Below are positions 25,971 to 35,221 of a stretch of 64,000 nucleotides of DNA, piece after piece; the stretch's first letter is position 1, and each line of letters opens with the position of its first letter. The position numbers and the translations under genes are program-made. Source of the stretch: an uncultured Mollicutes bacterium (GTDB taxonomy: Bacteria; Bacillota_I; Bacilli_A; RFN20; CAG-826); the NCBI GenBank assembly GCA_900545015.1, contig UQXJ01000005.1, forward strand, positions 1-64,000, read 5' to 3'. The notes under the pieces are model-generated. The model was not told the origin of the DNA. It saw nothing but the letters and a program-made list of their open reading frames with translations, and made no database searches.

Positions 25971-26573
25971 ATGAAGAGATTTTATAAATCGCTTATATTA
26001 TTTTTACCATTAGCTTTAGTTTTAACGAGCTGCAATACAGATGATTTAGGAAACGATCTTTCAAATCAGATTGAAGCAAAATTGTTTCCTAACATTTGGG
26101 CTTTTTTGGTACAATTTATTGCGTTTATTATTGTTGCTCTTCTTGTAATCAAACTTGGATATAAACCAGTTAGAAAATATCTTGATAAAAGAAGAGAACT
26201 TTTAGATAACGAAGTAAATGAAGCAAAAAAACTTAACGCAGATGCAAAAGAAAACTTCTTAAAAAGTGAAAAGGCTTTAGCGGATACTAAAAAAGGAGCA
26301 ACTTCAATTATTGAAGATGCCAAGAAAGAGGCTAGTGCTAAAAAAGAAGAAATATTAAACGAGGCTTTCTTTGAAGCTAGTAAAACAAAAGAGAAAGCTT
26401 TACTAGATATTGAAAAAACAAAAGAAAGTGTCAAAAAACAACTTCAGGGTGAAATTATTAACGTTGCTCTTGATGCATCTAGTAAAATTTTAAAACGTGA
26501 AGTTAACGAAAAAGATAATAAGAGGATTATCGATCAATTCGTTGATGACTTAGAAAACAATAAGAAGGAATAA
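25971..26573 (+). CDS. atpF: F-ATPase subunit b with lipobox
   Basis: 200-residue peripheral-stalk subunit. The membrane helix (about 43-65) is followed by the long charged helix (about 72-170) typical of b. Unlike standard b subunits, it begins with a signal peptide ending in LTSC (Cys21), a lipobox, so the mature N-terminus may carry a lipid. A similar arrangement is known to me from Mollicutes. Shine-Dalgarno aggaagg precedes ATG 25971. Confidence 0.92.
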   Translation: MKRFYKSLILFLPLALVLTSCNTDDLGNDLSNQIEAKLFPNIWAFLVQFIAFIIVALLVIKLGYKPVRKYLDKRRELLDNEVNEAKKLNADAKENFLKSEKALADTKKGATSIIEDAKKEASAKKEEILNEAFFEASKTKEKALLDIEKTKESVKKQLQGEIINVALDASSKILKREVNEKDNKRIIDQFVDDLENNKKE

Positions 26574-26577
26574 CTAA

Positions 26578-27120
26578 ATGGGTGAAGAAGCTCTTTTTAA
26601 TAGATATGCTGTAGCTTTAGTTGAACTTTCTGTAGAAAGGCATAAAGAGGTCGAATATCGAAATACGGTTAAAGTTCTTAAGAACATTTTGAAGGAAAAT
26701 AAAGAGTTTTCTGCTATTTTAAGTGACCCAAATTACTCATTAAAAGATAAATATAAATTAATTGATAAAGTTTTTGTTAACGTTCAAAAAGACATAATTT
26801 CTTTTATTAAAATTATTATTAATAACGGAAGAGCCTTTTATTTATATGATATCTTTAAAGAAACACTTTTTAGATTTGATGATTTTTTGCAAATTGAGGA
26901 AGGCGAAATCTATCTTGCAGAAGATATGAGTGATGAAGATATTGATAAGATAAGATTAGCAATTGAAAAGGATATTGGCAAAAAAGTTGAACTTGATAAA
27001 GTAATAGACCCATCATTGATTGGTGGATTTAAAGTTAAATTAAAAGATGGCGTTTACGATTCAAGTATTAGTACGAAGATTACGAAGTTGAGAAACACTC
27101 TAATAAATGGAGGAAAATAA
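26578..27120 (+). CDS. atpH: F-ATPase subunit delta
   Basis: 180 residues, normal length for the delta subunit that links the peripheral stalk to the top of F1. Seen: the N-terminal helical domain beginning with FNRYAVALVELS and the C-terminal motif PSLIGGFKVKL followed by DSSISTKI, both typical for the family. Its last codons contain the Shine-Dalgarno of atpA. Confidence 0.93.
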   Translation: MGEEALFNRYAVALVELSVERHKEVEYRNTVKVLKNILKENKEFSAILSDPNYSLKDKYKLIDKVFVNVQKDIISFIKIIINNGRAFYLYDIFKETLFRFDDFLQIEEGEIYLAEDMSDEDIDKIRLAIEKDIGKKVELDKVIDPSLIGGFKVKLKDGVYDSSISTKITKLRNTLINGGK

Positions 27121-27121
27121 C

Positions 27122-28633
27122 ATGGAAATTAAAGCAAATGAAATTAGCTCTTTAATTAAAGAACAAATTAAGGACTTTAAAGATAGCACAGAATATGTAA
27201 CTGATATTGGAACAGTTGTAACAATCGGTGATGGTATTGCTGTAATTTATGGACTAAGAAATGCTCTTCTTGGCGAACTTTTAGAATTTCCTAATTCCGT
27301 TTTTGGCATGGTTATGAACCTCGATGAGGATAGTGTAAGTGCATGTTTATTAGGTGATGCTGATTTAGTTAAAGAAGGCGATAAAGTAAAGGGAACAAAA
27401 CAAGTTGTTGAAATTCCTGTTGGGGATGCATTACTTGGAAGAGTAGTAGATGCATTAGGAAGACCAATAGATGGTGAAGGAAAAATTGATTTTAAAGAAA
27501 CTTTACCTATTGAAAGAAATGCACCAACAATTATGCAAAGAGAATCTGTTAATTCACCTTTAGAAACAGGCATTAAATGTATTGATGCTGTTATTCCAAT
27601 TGGAAAAGGACAAAGAGAATTAATTATTGGTGATCGCCAAACCGGTAAAACTGCAATTGCAATTGATACAATTATTAACCAAAAGGGCAAAAATGTATAT
27701 TGCGTTTATGTTGCCATCGGTCAAAAGAATAGTAGCGTTGCATCAATTGTTGATAAATTAAAGAATTATGGAGCTATGGATTACACACTTGTAGTTAATG
27801 CTTCTGCAAGTGAAATATCTCCACTTCAATATATTGCACCATATTCTGCTTTATCAATGAGTGAATATTGGATGCAAAATGGCAAAGATGTTTTAATCGT
27901 TTTTGATGATTTAAGTAAACATGCTGTCGCCTATAGAACGTTATCTTTACTTTTAAAGAGATCTCCAGGTAGAGAAGCTTATCCAGGTGATATCTTCTAT
28001 TTACATTCAAGATTATTAGAAAGATGTGCAAAATTAAATAAGAAAAATGGTGGAGGATCAATTACAGCACTTCCTATTGTTGAAACTTTAGCTGGCGACA
28101 TCAGTGCTTATATTCCTACAAATGTTATTTCCATTACTGATGGACAAATTTTCTTATCAACAGACTTATTTAATGCTGGTCAAAGGCCTGCAATCGATAC
28201 TGGATTATCTGTATCTAGAGTCGGTAGTGCTGCGCAATATAAATGCATGAAAAAAGTTTCAAACTCAATTAAGATGGAACTTGCTAACTATCATGAATTG
28301 CTATCATTTGCTCAATTTGGCAGTGATCTTGATGCTTCAACTCAGAAAATTATTAAACATGGTAAAGTCTTAATGGAAGTTTTAAAGCAAGAACAATATG
28401 CACCTTTATCTTGCGATAAAGAAGTTGTCGAAGTATTTGCTTCAAAATATGGATTTTTAGATGATATTGAATCAAATGAAGTTCATGATTTCTTAGAATC
28501 ATTATATGAATACATTCAAAACTTCTATAAAGACATAATTTTAGAAATTGATCAAAAACATGATTTTGATGATACATTAATTGAAAAACTACAAAAAATT
28601 ATTTCTACATTTAAAAACGAAAGAACACTTTAA
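27122..28633 (+). CDS. atpA: F-ATPase subunit alpha
   Basis: 503-residue non-catalytic nucleotide-binding subunit of F1. The P-loop GDRQTGKTA and the alpha signature PAIDTGLSVSRVGSAAQ are present. The start at 27122 is chosen because ggagg (27109-27113) lies 8 nt upstream; an ATG at 27107 overlaps that Shine-Dalgarno and would place it inside the gene. Confidence 0.96.
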   Translation: MEIKANEISSLIKEQIKDFKDSTEYVTDIGTVVTIGDGIAVIYGLRNALLGELLEFPNSVFGMVMNLDEDSVSACLLGDADLVKEGDKVKGTKQVVEIPVGDALLGRVVDALGRPIDGEGKIDFKETLPIERNAPTIMQRESVNSPLETGIKCIDAVIPIGKGQRELIIGDRQTGKTAIAIDTIINQKGKNVYCVYVAIGQKNSSVASIVDKLKNYGAMDYTLVVNASASEISPLQYIAPYSALSMSEYWMQNGKDVLIVFDDLSKHAVAYRTLSLLLKRSPGREAYPGDIFYLHSRLLERCAKLNKKNGGGSITALPIVETLAGDISAYIPTNVISITDGQIFLSTDLFNAGQRPAIDTGLSVSRVGSAAQYKCMKKVSNSIKMELANYHELLSFAQFGSDLDASTQKIIKHGKVLMEVLKQEQYAPLSCDKEVVEVFASKYGFLDDIESNEVHDFLESLYEYIQNFYKDIILEIDQKHDFDDTLIEKLQKIISTFKNERTL

Positions 28634-28636
28634 TAA

Positions 28637-29491
28637 ATGGCTCAAGGATTAAACAAAGTTAAAAAGAGAATTCAAACTGTTGAATCAACTAAAAAAATTA
28701 CAAGTGCTATGAAACTTGTTAGTAGTGTTAAATTTTCACAACTTCAAAAAGAATATGAAAATAGAACATTATATTTTAACGGCTTAAAAGAATATGCTTC
28801 TATTGTTTTTAGTGCTTGTGAAGGCAAATACGTATCAAGTTTATATCTTGATAATAATTTTAGCAGTAAAAAAACGTTATACGTTGTTGTCTCATCATCT
28901 TTAGGACTTTGTGGAGCTTATAATTACAATGTATATAAATATTTAAACAATATTTATAAAGAAGGCGATGAAATTTTAACCATTGGTACTTCAATTTTTA
29001 ACACTTTAAAAAATGATGAAAGTGTTAAAATCGATCCTACTTTTACAAATATCATTGACGAATTATCGATGAGTAATTGTAGAATTTTAGCAAATTACCT
29101 TCTTAAAAAATACGAAACAAAAGAATACAAAAAAGTAGTTCTTTTATATACAACATATCAAAACGCCATTTCTTTCCAAGTAACGAAATTGAAATTGCTT
29201 CCTGTAAGTTATGAAGAAAGTAGGAAAGACTTATTAAATCCTGGCGATTTAGAACCTAGTTTAGATGTCTTTTTGGATAGATTTGTGCGAAAATATCTAA
29301 CTTCTGCATTATATATTAAATTATTTGATAGTTTTTTAAGTGAACAAGCCAGTAGAAGAAATGCTATGGAAAATGCTGATAAGAACGCAGAAGACCTGGT
29401 AGAAAAATTAAAATTAGAATTCAATAAAGCTCGACAAACTTCAATCACTCAAGAAATTAATGAAGTTGTTTCTGGAAGTTTAAATAAATAG
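28637..29491 (+). CDS. atpG: F-ATPase subunit gamma
   Basis: 284 residues, usual length of the central rotor shaft. The N-terminal helix (KVKKRIQTVESTKKITSAM) and the C-terminal helix with ASRRNAMENADKNA are the typical conserved ends. It starts 3 bp after atpA, with no strong Shine-Dalgarno, so translational coupling is likely. Confidence 0.95.
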   Translation: MAQGLNKVKKRIQTVESTKKITSAMKLVSSVKFSQLQKEYENRTLYFNGLKEYASIVFSACEGKYVSSLYLDNNFSSKKTLYVVVSSSLGLCGAYNYNVYKYLNNIYKEGDEILTIGTSIFNTLKNDESVKIDPTFTNIIDELSMSNCRILANYLLKKYETKEYKKVVLLYTTYQNAISFQVTKLKLLPVSYEESRKDLLNPGDLEPSLDVFLDRFVRKYLTSALYIKLFDSFLSEQASRRNAMENADKNAEDLVEKLKLEFNKARQTSITQEINEVVSGSLNK

Positions 29492-29507
29492 CAAAGAGGT
29501 AAAAATT

Positions 29508-30941
29508 ATGAAGAATAAAGAAGAAATGATTAAAACAGCTCACGAAGGAAAAGTCGTTGCTGCTGTTGGACCTATTATTGATGTTAGATTCGATGATGGA
29601 AAGTTACCTACTATTTTAACTGCTTTAACTTGTGAAGTTGGTGATAAAACTTTAGTCCTTGAAGTCGAACAACATATTGGCGATGATACAGCTCGATGTG
29701 TTGCCATGGCTCCTACTGATGGAGTCTACAGAGGATTAAAGGTTATAGATACCAAATCTCCTATTCAAGTACCTGTCGGAAATGCCACTCTTGGCAGAAT
29801 GTTTAACGTCCTCGGAAAACCAATTGATGAAAGAGAAGATAATGAAGAAATAGAAAAAGCTCCTAAAAGTTCAATTCATAGAAACGCTCCAAGTTTTGAA
29901 GAACAAGAACCACATACACAAATTCTTGAAACAGGAATTAAAGTTATTGATTTACTTTGCCCTTATGTTAAAGGTGGTAAAGTAGGATTATTTGGTGGTG
30001 CTGGTGTTGGCAAAACTGTCTTAATTCAAGAATTAATCAATAACATTGCTACTGAGCAACATGGTATCTCTGTTTTTGCTGGTGTTGGTGAAAGAAGTAG
30101 AGAAGGAAATGATCTTTATAATGAAATGAAAGCTACTGGCGTTTTAAATAAAACATCTCTTGTTTATGGCCAAATGAATGAAGTTCCTGGCGCTAGAATG
30201 AGAGTTGCATTAAGTGCTCTTACAATGGCTGAATATTTTAGAGATACAATGAATCAAGATGTTTTATTCTTCATTGATAATATTTTTAGATTTACACAAG
30301 CAGGTAGTGAAGTTAGTGCTTTAATCGGAAGAATGCCAAGCGCAGTCGGATATCAACCAACCCTTGCTACTGAAATGGGACAACTTCAAGAAAGAATTAC
30401 ATCTACAAAAAATGGTTCAATCACTTCAATTCAAGCTGTTTATGTTCCTGCTGATGACTTAACAGACCCTGCTCCAGCAACTACATTCTCACACCTTGAT
30501 GCTAAAACAGTTCTTGATAGAGGAATTGCTTCCTTAGGAATTTATCCTGCTGTTGATCCACTTGAAAGCAGTTCTAATATTCTTGACCCAAAAATCATTG
30601 GTGAAGAACATTATAATGTCGCTCGTGGTGTTCAACAAATTTTACAAAGATATAAAGAACTTCAAGATATTATTGCTATTTTAGGTATGGAAGAATTATC
30701 TGAAGATGACAAGATTATCGTTAATAGAGCAAGAAGAATTCGTAACTTCTTATCTCAACCATTCCACGTTGCTGAAGCTTATACTCCTTATAAAGGGCAA
30801 TACGTTAAAGTTAAAGATACTATCCGCTCATTTAAAGCTATTTTAAGTGGAGATTTTGATAAATATCCAGAAAGCGCTTTCTTATATTGTGGAACAATCG
30901 AAGATGTTATTAAAAAGAGCAGAGGCTTAAATGGTGAATAA
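29508..30941 (+). CDS. atpD: F-ATPase subunit beta
   Basis: 477-residue catalytic subunit. Seen: Walker A GGAGVGKT, the GERSREG catalytic Glu region, the FIDNIFRF Walker B, and the signature PAVDPLESSSNI. The Shine-Dalgarno agagg precedes ATG 29508. It overlaps atpC by 11 bp. Confidence 0.97.
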   Translation: MKNKEEMIKTAHEGKVVAAVGPIIDVRFDDGKLPTILTALTCEVGDKTLVLEVEQHIGDDTARCVAMAPTDGVYRGLKVIDTKSPIQVPVGNATLGRMFNVLGKPIDEREDNEEIEKAPKSSIHRNAPSFEEQEPHTQILETGIKVIDLLCPYVKGGKVGLFGGAGVGKTVLIQELINNIATEQHGISVFAGVGERSREGNDLYNEMKATGVLNKTSLVYGQMNEVPGARMRVALSALTMAEYFRDTMNQDVLFFIDNIFRFTQAGSEVSALIGRMPSAVGYQPTLATEMGQLQERITSTKNGSITSIQAVYVPADDLTDPAPATTFSHLDAKTVLDRGIASLGIYPAVDPLESSSNILDPKIIGEEHYNVARGVQQILQRYKELQDIIAILGMEELSEDDKIIVNRARRIRNFLSQPFHVAEAYTPYKGQYVKVKDTIRSFKAILSGDFDKYPESAFLYCGTIEDVIKKSRGLNGE

Positions 30942-31347
30942 AACATTTAAAATTATATTTTTAAGTACTGATGGCAAGAAATTTGAAGACACTTGTTCTT
31001 CATTATATTTAGATGTGCCTGAATACGGAGTTATTGGAATTACTCCTGATAGAATTTCATATTGTGGAATGATTTATATTGGCTTCGTTTATTATTATAA
31101 GGATAATATCAAAAATTATGTCGCTGTTAGTGGTGGACTTGTTAATTTTAGAGACAATGTTGCAACTATTTTAACTGATACATTTGAAAGAAGTGATGAA
31201 TTAGATGAGGCTAGAATTTTAAAAGCTAAAGAAAGAGCTGAAATGATTTTGAATAAGCATGAAGACATTGATCAAAAGACATATGATGATGCAATGTTTA
31301 GCTTAAAGAAATCACTCAATAGATTAAAACTTCTTGGAAAGAAGTAA
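30931..31347 (+). CDS. atpC: F-ATPase subunit epsilon
   Basis: 138 residues, last gene of the ATP synthase cluster. An N-terminal beta domain (LYLDVPEYGVIGITPDR, then VAVSGGLV) and a C-terminal helical hairpin (ARILKAKERAEMIL) fit the epsilon subunit, which couples rotation and inhibits F1. A GTG at 30934 is an alternative start. An AT-only hairpin (31395-31417) downstream could end the operon, but it is weak. Confidence 0.88.
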   Translation: MVNKTFKIIFLSTDGKKFEDTCSSLYLDVPEYGVIGITPDRISYCGMIYIGFVYYYKDNIKNYVAVSGGLVNFRDNVATILTDTFERSDELDEARILKAKERAEMILNKHEDIDQKTYDDAMFSLKKSLNRLKLLGKK

Positions 31348-31394
31348 TTTTTATAAGTTTTATATTGTTTTTTTGATCATTTTCTTAAAAAAAT

Positions 31395-31417
31395 AACAAA
31401 AAAGTTCATTTTTTGTT
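31395..31417 (+). terminator. Possible weak terminator after the ATP synthase operon
   Basis: aacaaaaaa (31395-31403) pairs with ttttttgtt (31409-31417). The stem is almost all A-T, so it may just be an AT-rich chance repeat. Confidence 0.3.
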
Positions 31418-31484
31418 GTATTCTTTATATGTATATATTAAATAATTTTATTTTTTAAAGTAAAATTATAAACGAGGTACAAAG

Positions 31485-32684
31485 ATGAAAAACTTTATTT
31501 TTATATCACCACATTTCCCTTCAAATTATTGGCGCTTCTGCTTGGCGCTTAAAAATAGGGGATTTAATGTCTTAGGAATAGGTGATGCTCCATATAATGA
31601 ATTATCAGATGAATGTAAGTTTGCATTAACTGAATATTATTGTTGCTATAATATGGACAATTATGAAAACGAGAAAAAAGCAGTAGCATACTTTAAAAAT
31701 AAATATGGTGAAATTGATTTCTTAGAATCAAATAATGAATATTGGCTTGAAAAAGATGCTCAATTAAGAACTGATTTTGATATTAAAAATGGTCCAAGAG
31801 TCGATGAAATTGAAAGATACAAACTTAAATCACTACAAAAGAAATATTATGAAAAAGCTAGACTAAAATGTGCTCGATACATTTTAGTTAAAGACAAAAA
31901 TGAAGTACTTGATTTTATTAAAAATGTTGGTTATCCAGTATTCTGTAAACCTGATAATGGAGTCGGAGCTCAAGATACCCATAAAATTAGAAACGAAAAA
32001 GATTTAGATGCTTTCTTCTTTAATAAAGATGAATCAAAAACATATATCATGGAAGAATTTGTTAATGGTCAAATTATTTCATTTGATGGAATCACTGATT
32101 CAAATAGCAATGTTTTATTCTATACATCAAATGTTTTTATTAATGATAATTCTGAGATTGTTCAAAACAATTTAGATGATATGTATTATTGCGTTCCTTC
32201 TAAATATCTTGATCCAAAATTTGTTGAAGATGGCAAAAACGCAATTAAAGCTTTTGAAGTTAAGAATAGATTCTTCCATCTTGAATGGTTTAAATTAAAA
32301 GAAGACCATCCATATTTAGGTAAAAAGGGAACAATTATACCGTTAGAAGCTAATATGAGACCTGCAGGTGCATTTACTCCTGACTTAATTAACTTTGCTA
32401 ATTCTGTTAATTGCTATGAAATATTTGCTGATTCAATTGCATTTAATGAAAATAGAGAATTTATGGATTTTGATAAATTCTATGCATGTGCAACTAGTAG
32501 AAGAAATGCACTTCATTATAAAAATAGTTTAGAAAATATTTTAGCTAAATATCCTAATAATATTTGTTGCTATGGTGACTATCCAAAAGCCTTAAGAGAC
32601 GATATGGGTGACACATACGTATTTGCAAAATTTAAAACATTAGAAGAAATGTTTGATTTTGATAAATTTGTTAGAGAAAAATAA
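31485..32684 (+). CDS. ATP-grasp domain protein
   Basis: 399 residues with an ATP-grasp fold of the carboxylate-amine ligase type. Seen: an N-terminal Rossmann-like part (NFIFISPHFPSNYW), a lid region GYPVFCKPDNGVGAQDTHKI with the ATP-binding Lys, EEFVNGQIISFDG, and the metal-binding segment IIPLEANMRPAG, where Glu and Asn would hold Mg2+. Which acid and amine it joins cannot be told. It stands alone, with a Shine-Dalgarno (gagg) and an AT-rich promoter region upstream, between the ATP synthase operon and HU. Confidence 0.75.
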   Translation: MKNFIFISPHFPSNYWRFCLALKNRGFNVLGIGDAPYNELSDECKFALTEYYCCYNMDNYENEKKAVAYFKNKYGEIDFLESNNEYWLEKDAQLRTDFDIKNGPRVDEIERYKLKSLQKKYYEKARLKCARYILVKDKNEVLDFIKNVGYPVFCKPDNGVGAQDTHKIRNEKDLDAFFFNKDESKTYIMEEFVNGQIISFDGITDSNSNVLFYTSNVFINDNSEIVQNNLDDMYYCVPSKYLDPKFVEDGKNAIKAFEVKNRFFHLEWFKLKEDHPYLGKKGTIIPLEANMRPAGAFTPDLINFANSVNCYEIFADSIAFNENREFMDFDKFYACATSRRNALHYKNSLENILAKYPNNICCYGDYPKALRDDMGDTYVFAKFKTLEEMFDFDKFVREK

Positions 32685-32735
32685 TTATTTTGTATTTTTA
32701 AAAATCATATATACTTATTTTAAGGAGAAAAAAAT

Positions 32736-33011
32736 ATGAAAAAAAATGAAATCATTAGAAAAATAGCTGATGATGCAGAAATTTCTCAAATTGAAGCTGG
32801 TAAAGTCTTTGATGCAATTTTTGCATTGTTTGCTGAAGAACTTGAAAATGGCAATGAAGTTGCTGTCCCTGGATTTGGTACATTTAAATTAGTAGCTTCA
32901 AAAGAAAGAAAAGGAAGAAATCCAAAAACTGGTGAAGAAGTTACTATTAAAGCTAGTAAAAAAGTTTCATTTAAAGTTGCAAAAGGTTTAAAAGAAGTAG
33001 TTAATAAATAG
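32736..33011 (+). CDS. hup: HU family DNA-binding protein
   Basis: 91 residues, the usual length of HU, which bends and packs DNA as a dimer. The signature GFGTFKLVASKERKGRNPKTG, with the DNA-intercalating arm (RNPKTGE), is intact. A strong Shine-Dalgarno (aaggaga) precedes the ATG. It has its own terminator at 33055. Confidence 0.95.
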   Translation: MKKNEIIRKIADDAEISQIEAGKVFDAIFALFAEELENGNEVAVPGFGTFKLVASKERKGRNPKTGEEVTIKASKKVSFKVAKGLKEVVNK

Positions 33012-33054
33012 TTTTATTATCTATTAAATAAATATATTAAACATATATAAAAAT

Positions 33055-33083
33055 ATGGTTGTTTTTTGTAACGACCATTTTTA
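33055..33083 (+). terminator. Rho-independent terminator after HU
   Basis: atggttgtt (33055-33063) pairs with aacgaccat (33070-33078, one G-U pair), followed by TTTT. Confidence 0.8.
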
Positions 33084-33112
33084 TAATTAACGGATAAAAA
33101 GGAGGAAAAAGT

Positions 33113-33658
33113 ATGGATAAAGCAGGACAAAAAAGATTATTTGCATCTTTTGAGAGAAGCGATGTTACATTTGACAGATTCAAAGCTGTTATCGAAATTC
33201 CAAAAGGAAGCAAAGCGAAATATGAATTTGATAAAGAAAGCGGATTAATAAAATTAGATAGAATTTTATATACTTCAACTCACTATCCACATAACTATGG
33301 TTTTATACCGTTAACATATTGTGAAGATGGCGACCCACTTGATGTTTTAGTTTTATGTTCAGAACCATTAGTACCATTAACAGTTGTTGATTGTAGACCT
33401 ATTGGTGTTCTTGAAATGCTTGATAGTGGAAAAAAGGACTCAAAAATTATTGCTGTTGCTATAGATGATCCATTTTATAACGAATATACAGATTCAACAG
33501 ATCTTCCTAGACATATAGGCGAAGAAATTAAACACTTTTTTGATGTTTATAAAAATCTTGAAGGCAAAACAGTTGTAACAGGTGATGTTGAAAATAGTGT
33601 TGCTGCAAAAAAAGTAGTTCAACATTGTATAGATTTATATAAAATGGGCAAATTCTAG
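33113..33658 (+). CDS. ppa: Inorganic pyrophosphatase (family I)
   Basis: 181 residues, normal for the soluble Mg2+-dependent enzyme that splits pyrophosphate and drives biosynthetic reactions. The signature DGDPLDVLVL with the metal-binding Asp residues is present, as is the YPHNYGFIP motif. Strong Shine-Dalgarno (ggagg). The flavin reductase gene follows with no gap. Confidence 0.95.
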   Translation: MDKAGQKRLFASFERSDVTFDRFKAVIEIPKGSKAKYEFDKESGLIKLDRILYTSTHYPHNYGFIPLTYCEDGDPLDVLVLCSEPLVPLTVVDCRPIGVLEMLDSGKKDSKIIAVAIDDPFYNEYTDSTDLPRHIGEEIKHFFDVYKNLEGKTVVTGDVENSVAAKKVVQHCIDLYKMGKF

Positions 33659-34276
33659 ATGAAAGCATTAATCATCAATGGTTCTCCTAGACTAGGAGGA
33701 AATACTTCAATTGCAGTAAATGAAGTTGAAAAAACTTTAAATAAAAACGGAATTGAAACTGAAGTTATTCAAATCGGGAATAAGGATATTACTGGTTGTA
33801 AAGCATGCGAATATTGTCACTTACATGGCGAATGTATTAAAAAAGACATCATTAATGAAATAGCAAAGAAATTTGAAGTAGCTGATGCACTTGTGATTGC
33901 AACTCCAGTATATTATGCGTCTGCAAATGGTACACTTATTTCTTTACTTGACAGACTATTTTATTCAACTTCATTTGATAAGACAATGAAGGTTGGTGCA
34001 AGTATTGCTGTCGCAAGACGTGGTGGATGCTCTTCAACCTTTGATGAATTAAATAAATATTTCACAATATCTGGAATGCCTATTGCTTCTAGTCAATATT
34101 GGAATATCGTACATGGTAGAAAAGTAGGAGAAGCTGAGAAATATCTTGAAGGACTTCAAACCATGAGAACACTCGGTGAGAACATTTCTTTTCTTATAAA
34201 AGCTATACAATTAGGTAAAGAAAAATATGGCTTACCTAATAAAGAAAAACATGTTTATACAAATTTTATAGATTAA
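33659..34276 (+). CDS. NAD(P)H-dependent flavin reductase / flavodoxin-fold protein
   Basis: 205 residues with the flavodoxin-like fold of the NADPH-dependent FMN reductase family: an FMN phosphate loop NGSPRLGGNTS, a Cys-rich segment GCKACEYCHLHGECIKKD (four Cys), and TPVYYASANGTLISLLDR. The Cys pattern is common in iron-sulfur flavoproteins. It starts directly at the stop of ppa, so it is cotranscribed. The substrate is unknown. A bidirectional terminator follows. Confidence 0.78.
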   Translation: MKALIINGSPRLGGNTSIAVNEVEKTLNKNGIETEVIQIGNKDITGCKACEYCHLHGECIKKDIINEIAKKFEVADALVIATPVYYASANGTLISLLDRLFYSTSFDKTMKVGASIAVARRGGCSSTFDELNKYFTISGMPIASSQYWNIVHGRKVGEAEKYLEGLQTMRTLGENISFLIKAIQLGKEKYGLPNKEKHVYTNFID

Positions 34277-34311
34277 AAAAAGTCGTCACATTAATGACGA
34301 TTTTTTTAATC
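34271..34311. terminator. Bidirectional terminator between converging genes
   Basis: gattaaaaaaagtcgtca and tgacgatttttttaatc form a long stem with loop cattaa and T runs on both strands. It serves the flavin reductase gene (+) and the choline-kinase-like gene (-). Confidence 0.85.
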
Positions 34312-34344
34312 TAAGAGCAGATTTGCAAGGTTTTTATATAAAAA

Positions 34345-35175
34345 TTAAATTTTATCATGTTCGATTCTTGATAATTTATCATCTTTAATAAGAGTATAAA
34401 TTTTATCCCCTCTTACTTTTTCAAAATAAGCAGCCCGATAATAAAAAAGGATATCTAGAATTTTTATGAATAATTGTACTTTCTTCTTTTTTGCAATTGT
34501 TAATCTACAACCATAATATTTTTGAATAACAAAATTTGCGCTTTCTTCATCCAAATTGTTTTCACTAATCAAACTTGCTAAATCGAAATAAGGATAATTC
34601 ATTGAAGCGTATTCCCAGTCAATTAGGACAACACCATTATGTTTAAAAAGCATATTTCCCTTAACGAGATCGTTATGACAAAGGACAAGATCTTCCTTTA
34701 AACTTACTTTTTTGTATTCTTCTAAAATATTATTTTCATATTCTTTGTCTATAAATTGAGATTCATTAAGAACTGATTTATAAACATTTAATTTATCTAG
34801 TAATTGGTAATCCTTATTAACATTTAAAGATGAATTATGTAATTTCTTTAAAGTTTTAACAACATAATTTAATTGTGCAAGAGTAGGCTTATTAATATAA
34901 GGATGGGCATTATGAACAAATTTAGATATTTTAACGCCAGTTTCTTCATCAAAATTAATAACTTTTTCAGAGATTAAAAGTGGTTCGATTGAATTATAAA
35001 TTTTATTTTCTAGTTTTCTATCTATTGTTGGATCAGCATTTTCTTTAGGAAGCCTTAAAACATAGGCACAGTTAATAAGATAATTTTCATTACTGAAGCC
35101 TTCTGTAAGTTCAGAAATCGTCCTACATTCTTTTCCTGTCGTAGAAACGAATATGTTTTTCGCTTTTTGTTTCAC
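34345..35175 (-). CDS. Choline/ethanolamine kinase-like (APH fold)
   Basis: 276 residues of the aminoglycoside phosphotransferase/choline kinase fold, similar to LicA. The catalytic motif LCHNDLVKGNML and the metal-binding LIDWEYASMNYPYFDLA are present. It would phosphorylate choline, ethanolamine or a related small alcohol, possibly for decorating surface polymers. A GTG start is used; a TATAAT box (35182-35187, minus strand) ends only 6 nt before it and no Shine-Dalgarno is present, so the mRNA is probably leaderless. It is divergent from trmL. Confidence 0.8.
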   Translation of the reverse strand: MKQKAKNIFVSTTGKECRTISELTEGFSNENYLINCAYVLRLPKENADPTIDRKLENKIYNSIEPLLISEKVINFDEETGVKISKFVHNAHPYINKPTLAQLNYVVKTLKKLHNSSLNVNKDYQLLDKLNVYKSVLNESQFIDKEYENNILEEYKKVSLKEDLVLCHNDLVKGNMLFKHNGVVLIDWEYASMNYPYFDLASLISENNLDEESANFVIQKYYGCRLTIAKKKKVQLFIKILDILFYYRAAYFEKVRGDKIYTLIKDDKLSRIEHDKI

Positions 35176-35181
35176 GTAATT

Positions 35182-35187
35182 ATTATA
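35182..35187 (-). promoter_or_regulatory. -10 box of the choline-kinase-like gene (leaderless layout)
   Basis: TATAAT on the minus strand lies 6 nt from the GTG start at 35175. It faces the trmL promoter within a 46-bp divergent region. Confidence 0.5.
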
Positions 35188-35205
35188 AAAGTTAAAAAAG
35201 TTTTA

Positions 35206-35214
35206 TGCTATTAT
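35206..35214 (+). promoter_or_regulatory. Extended -10 of trmL (leaderless layout)
   Basis: TGC-TATTAT ends 7 nt before the ATG at 35222 (an overlapping TATAAT at 35212-35217 would be only 4 nt away). No Shine-Dalgarno is present. Confidence 0.45.
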
Positions 35215-35221
35215 AATTCAT

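Noticed and set aside
26066..29448. Long open frames on the minus strand across the ATP synthase genes
   Set aside because: They mirror conserved atp genes, lack start signals and show no protein family features.
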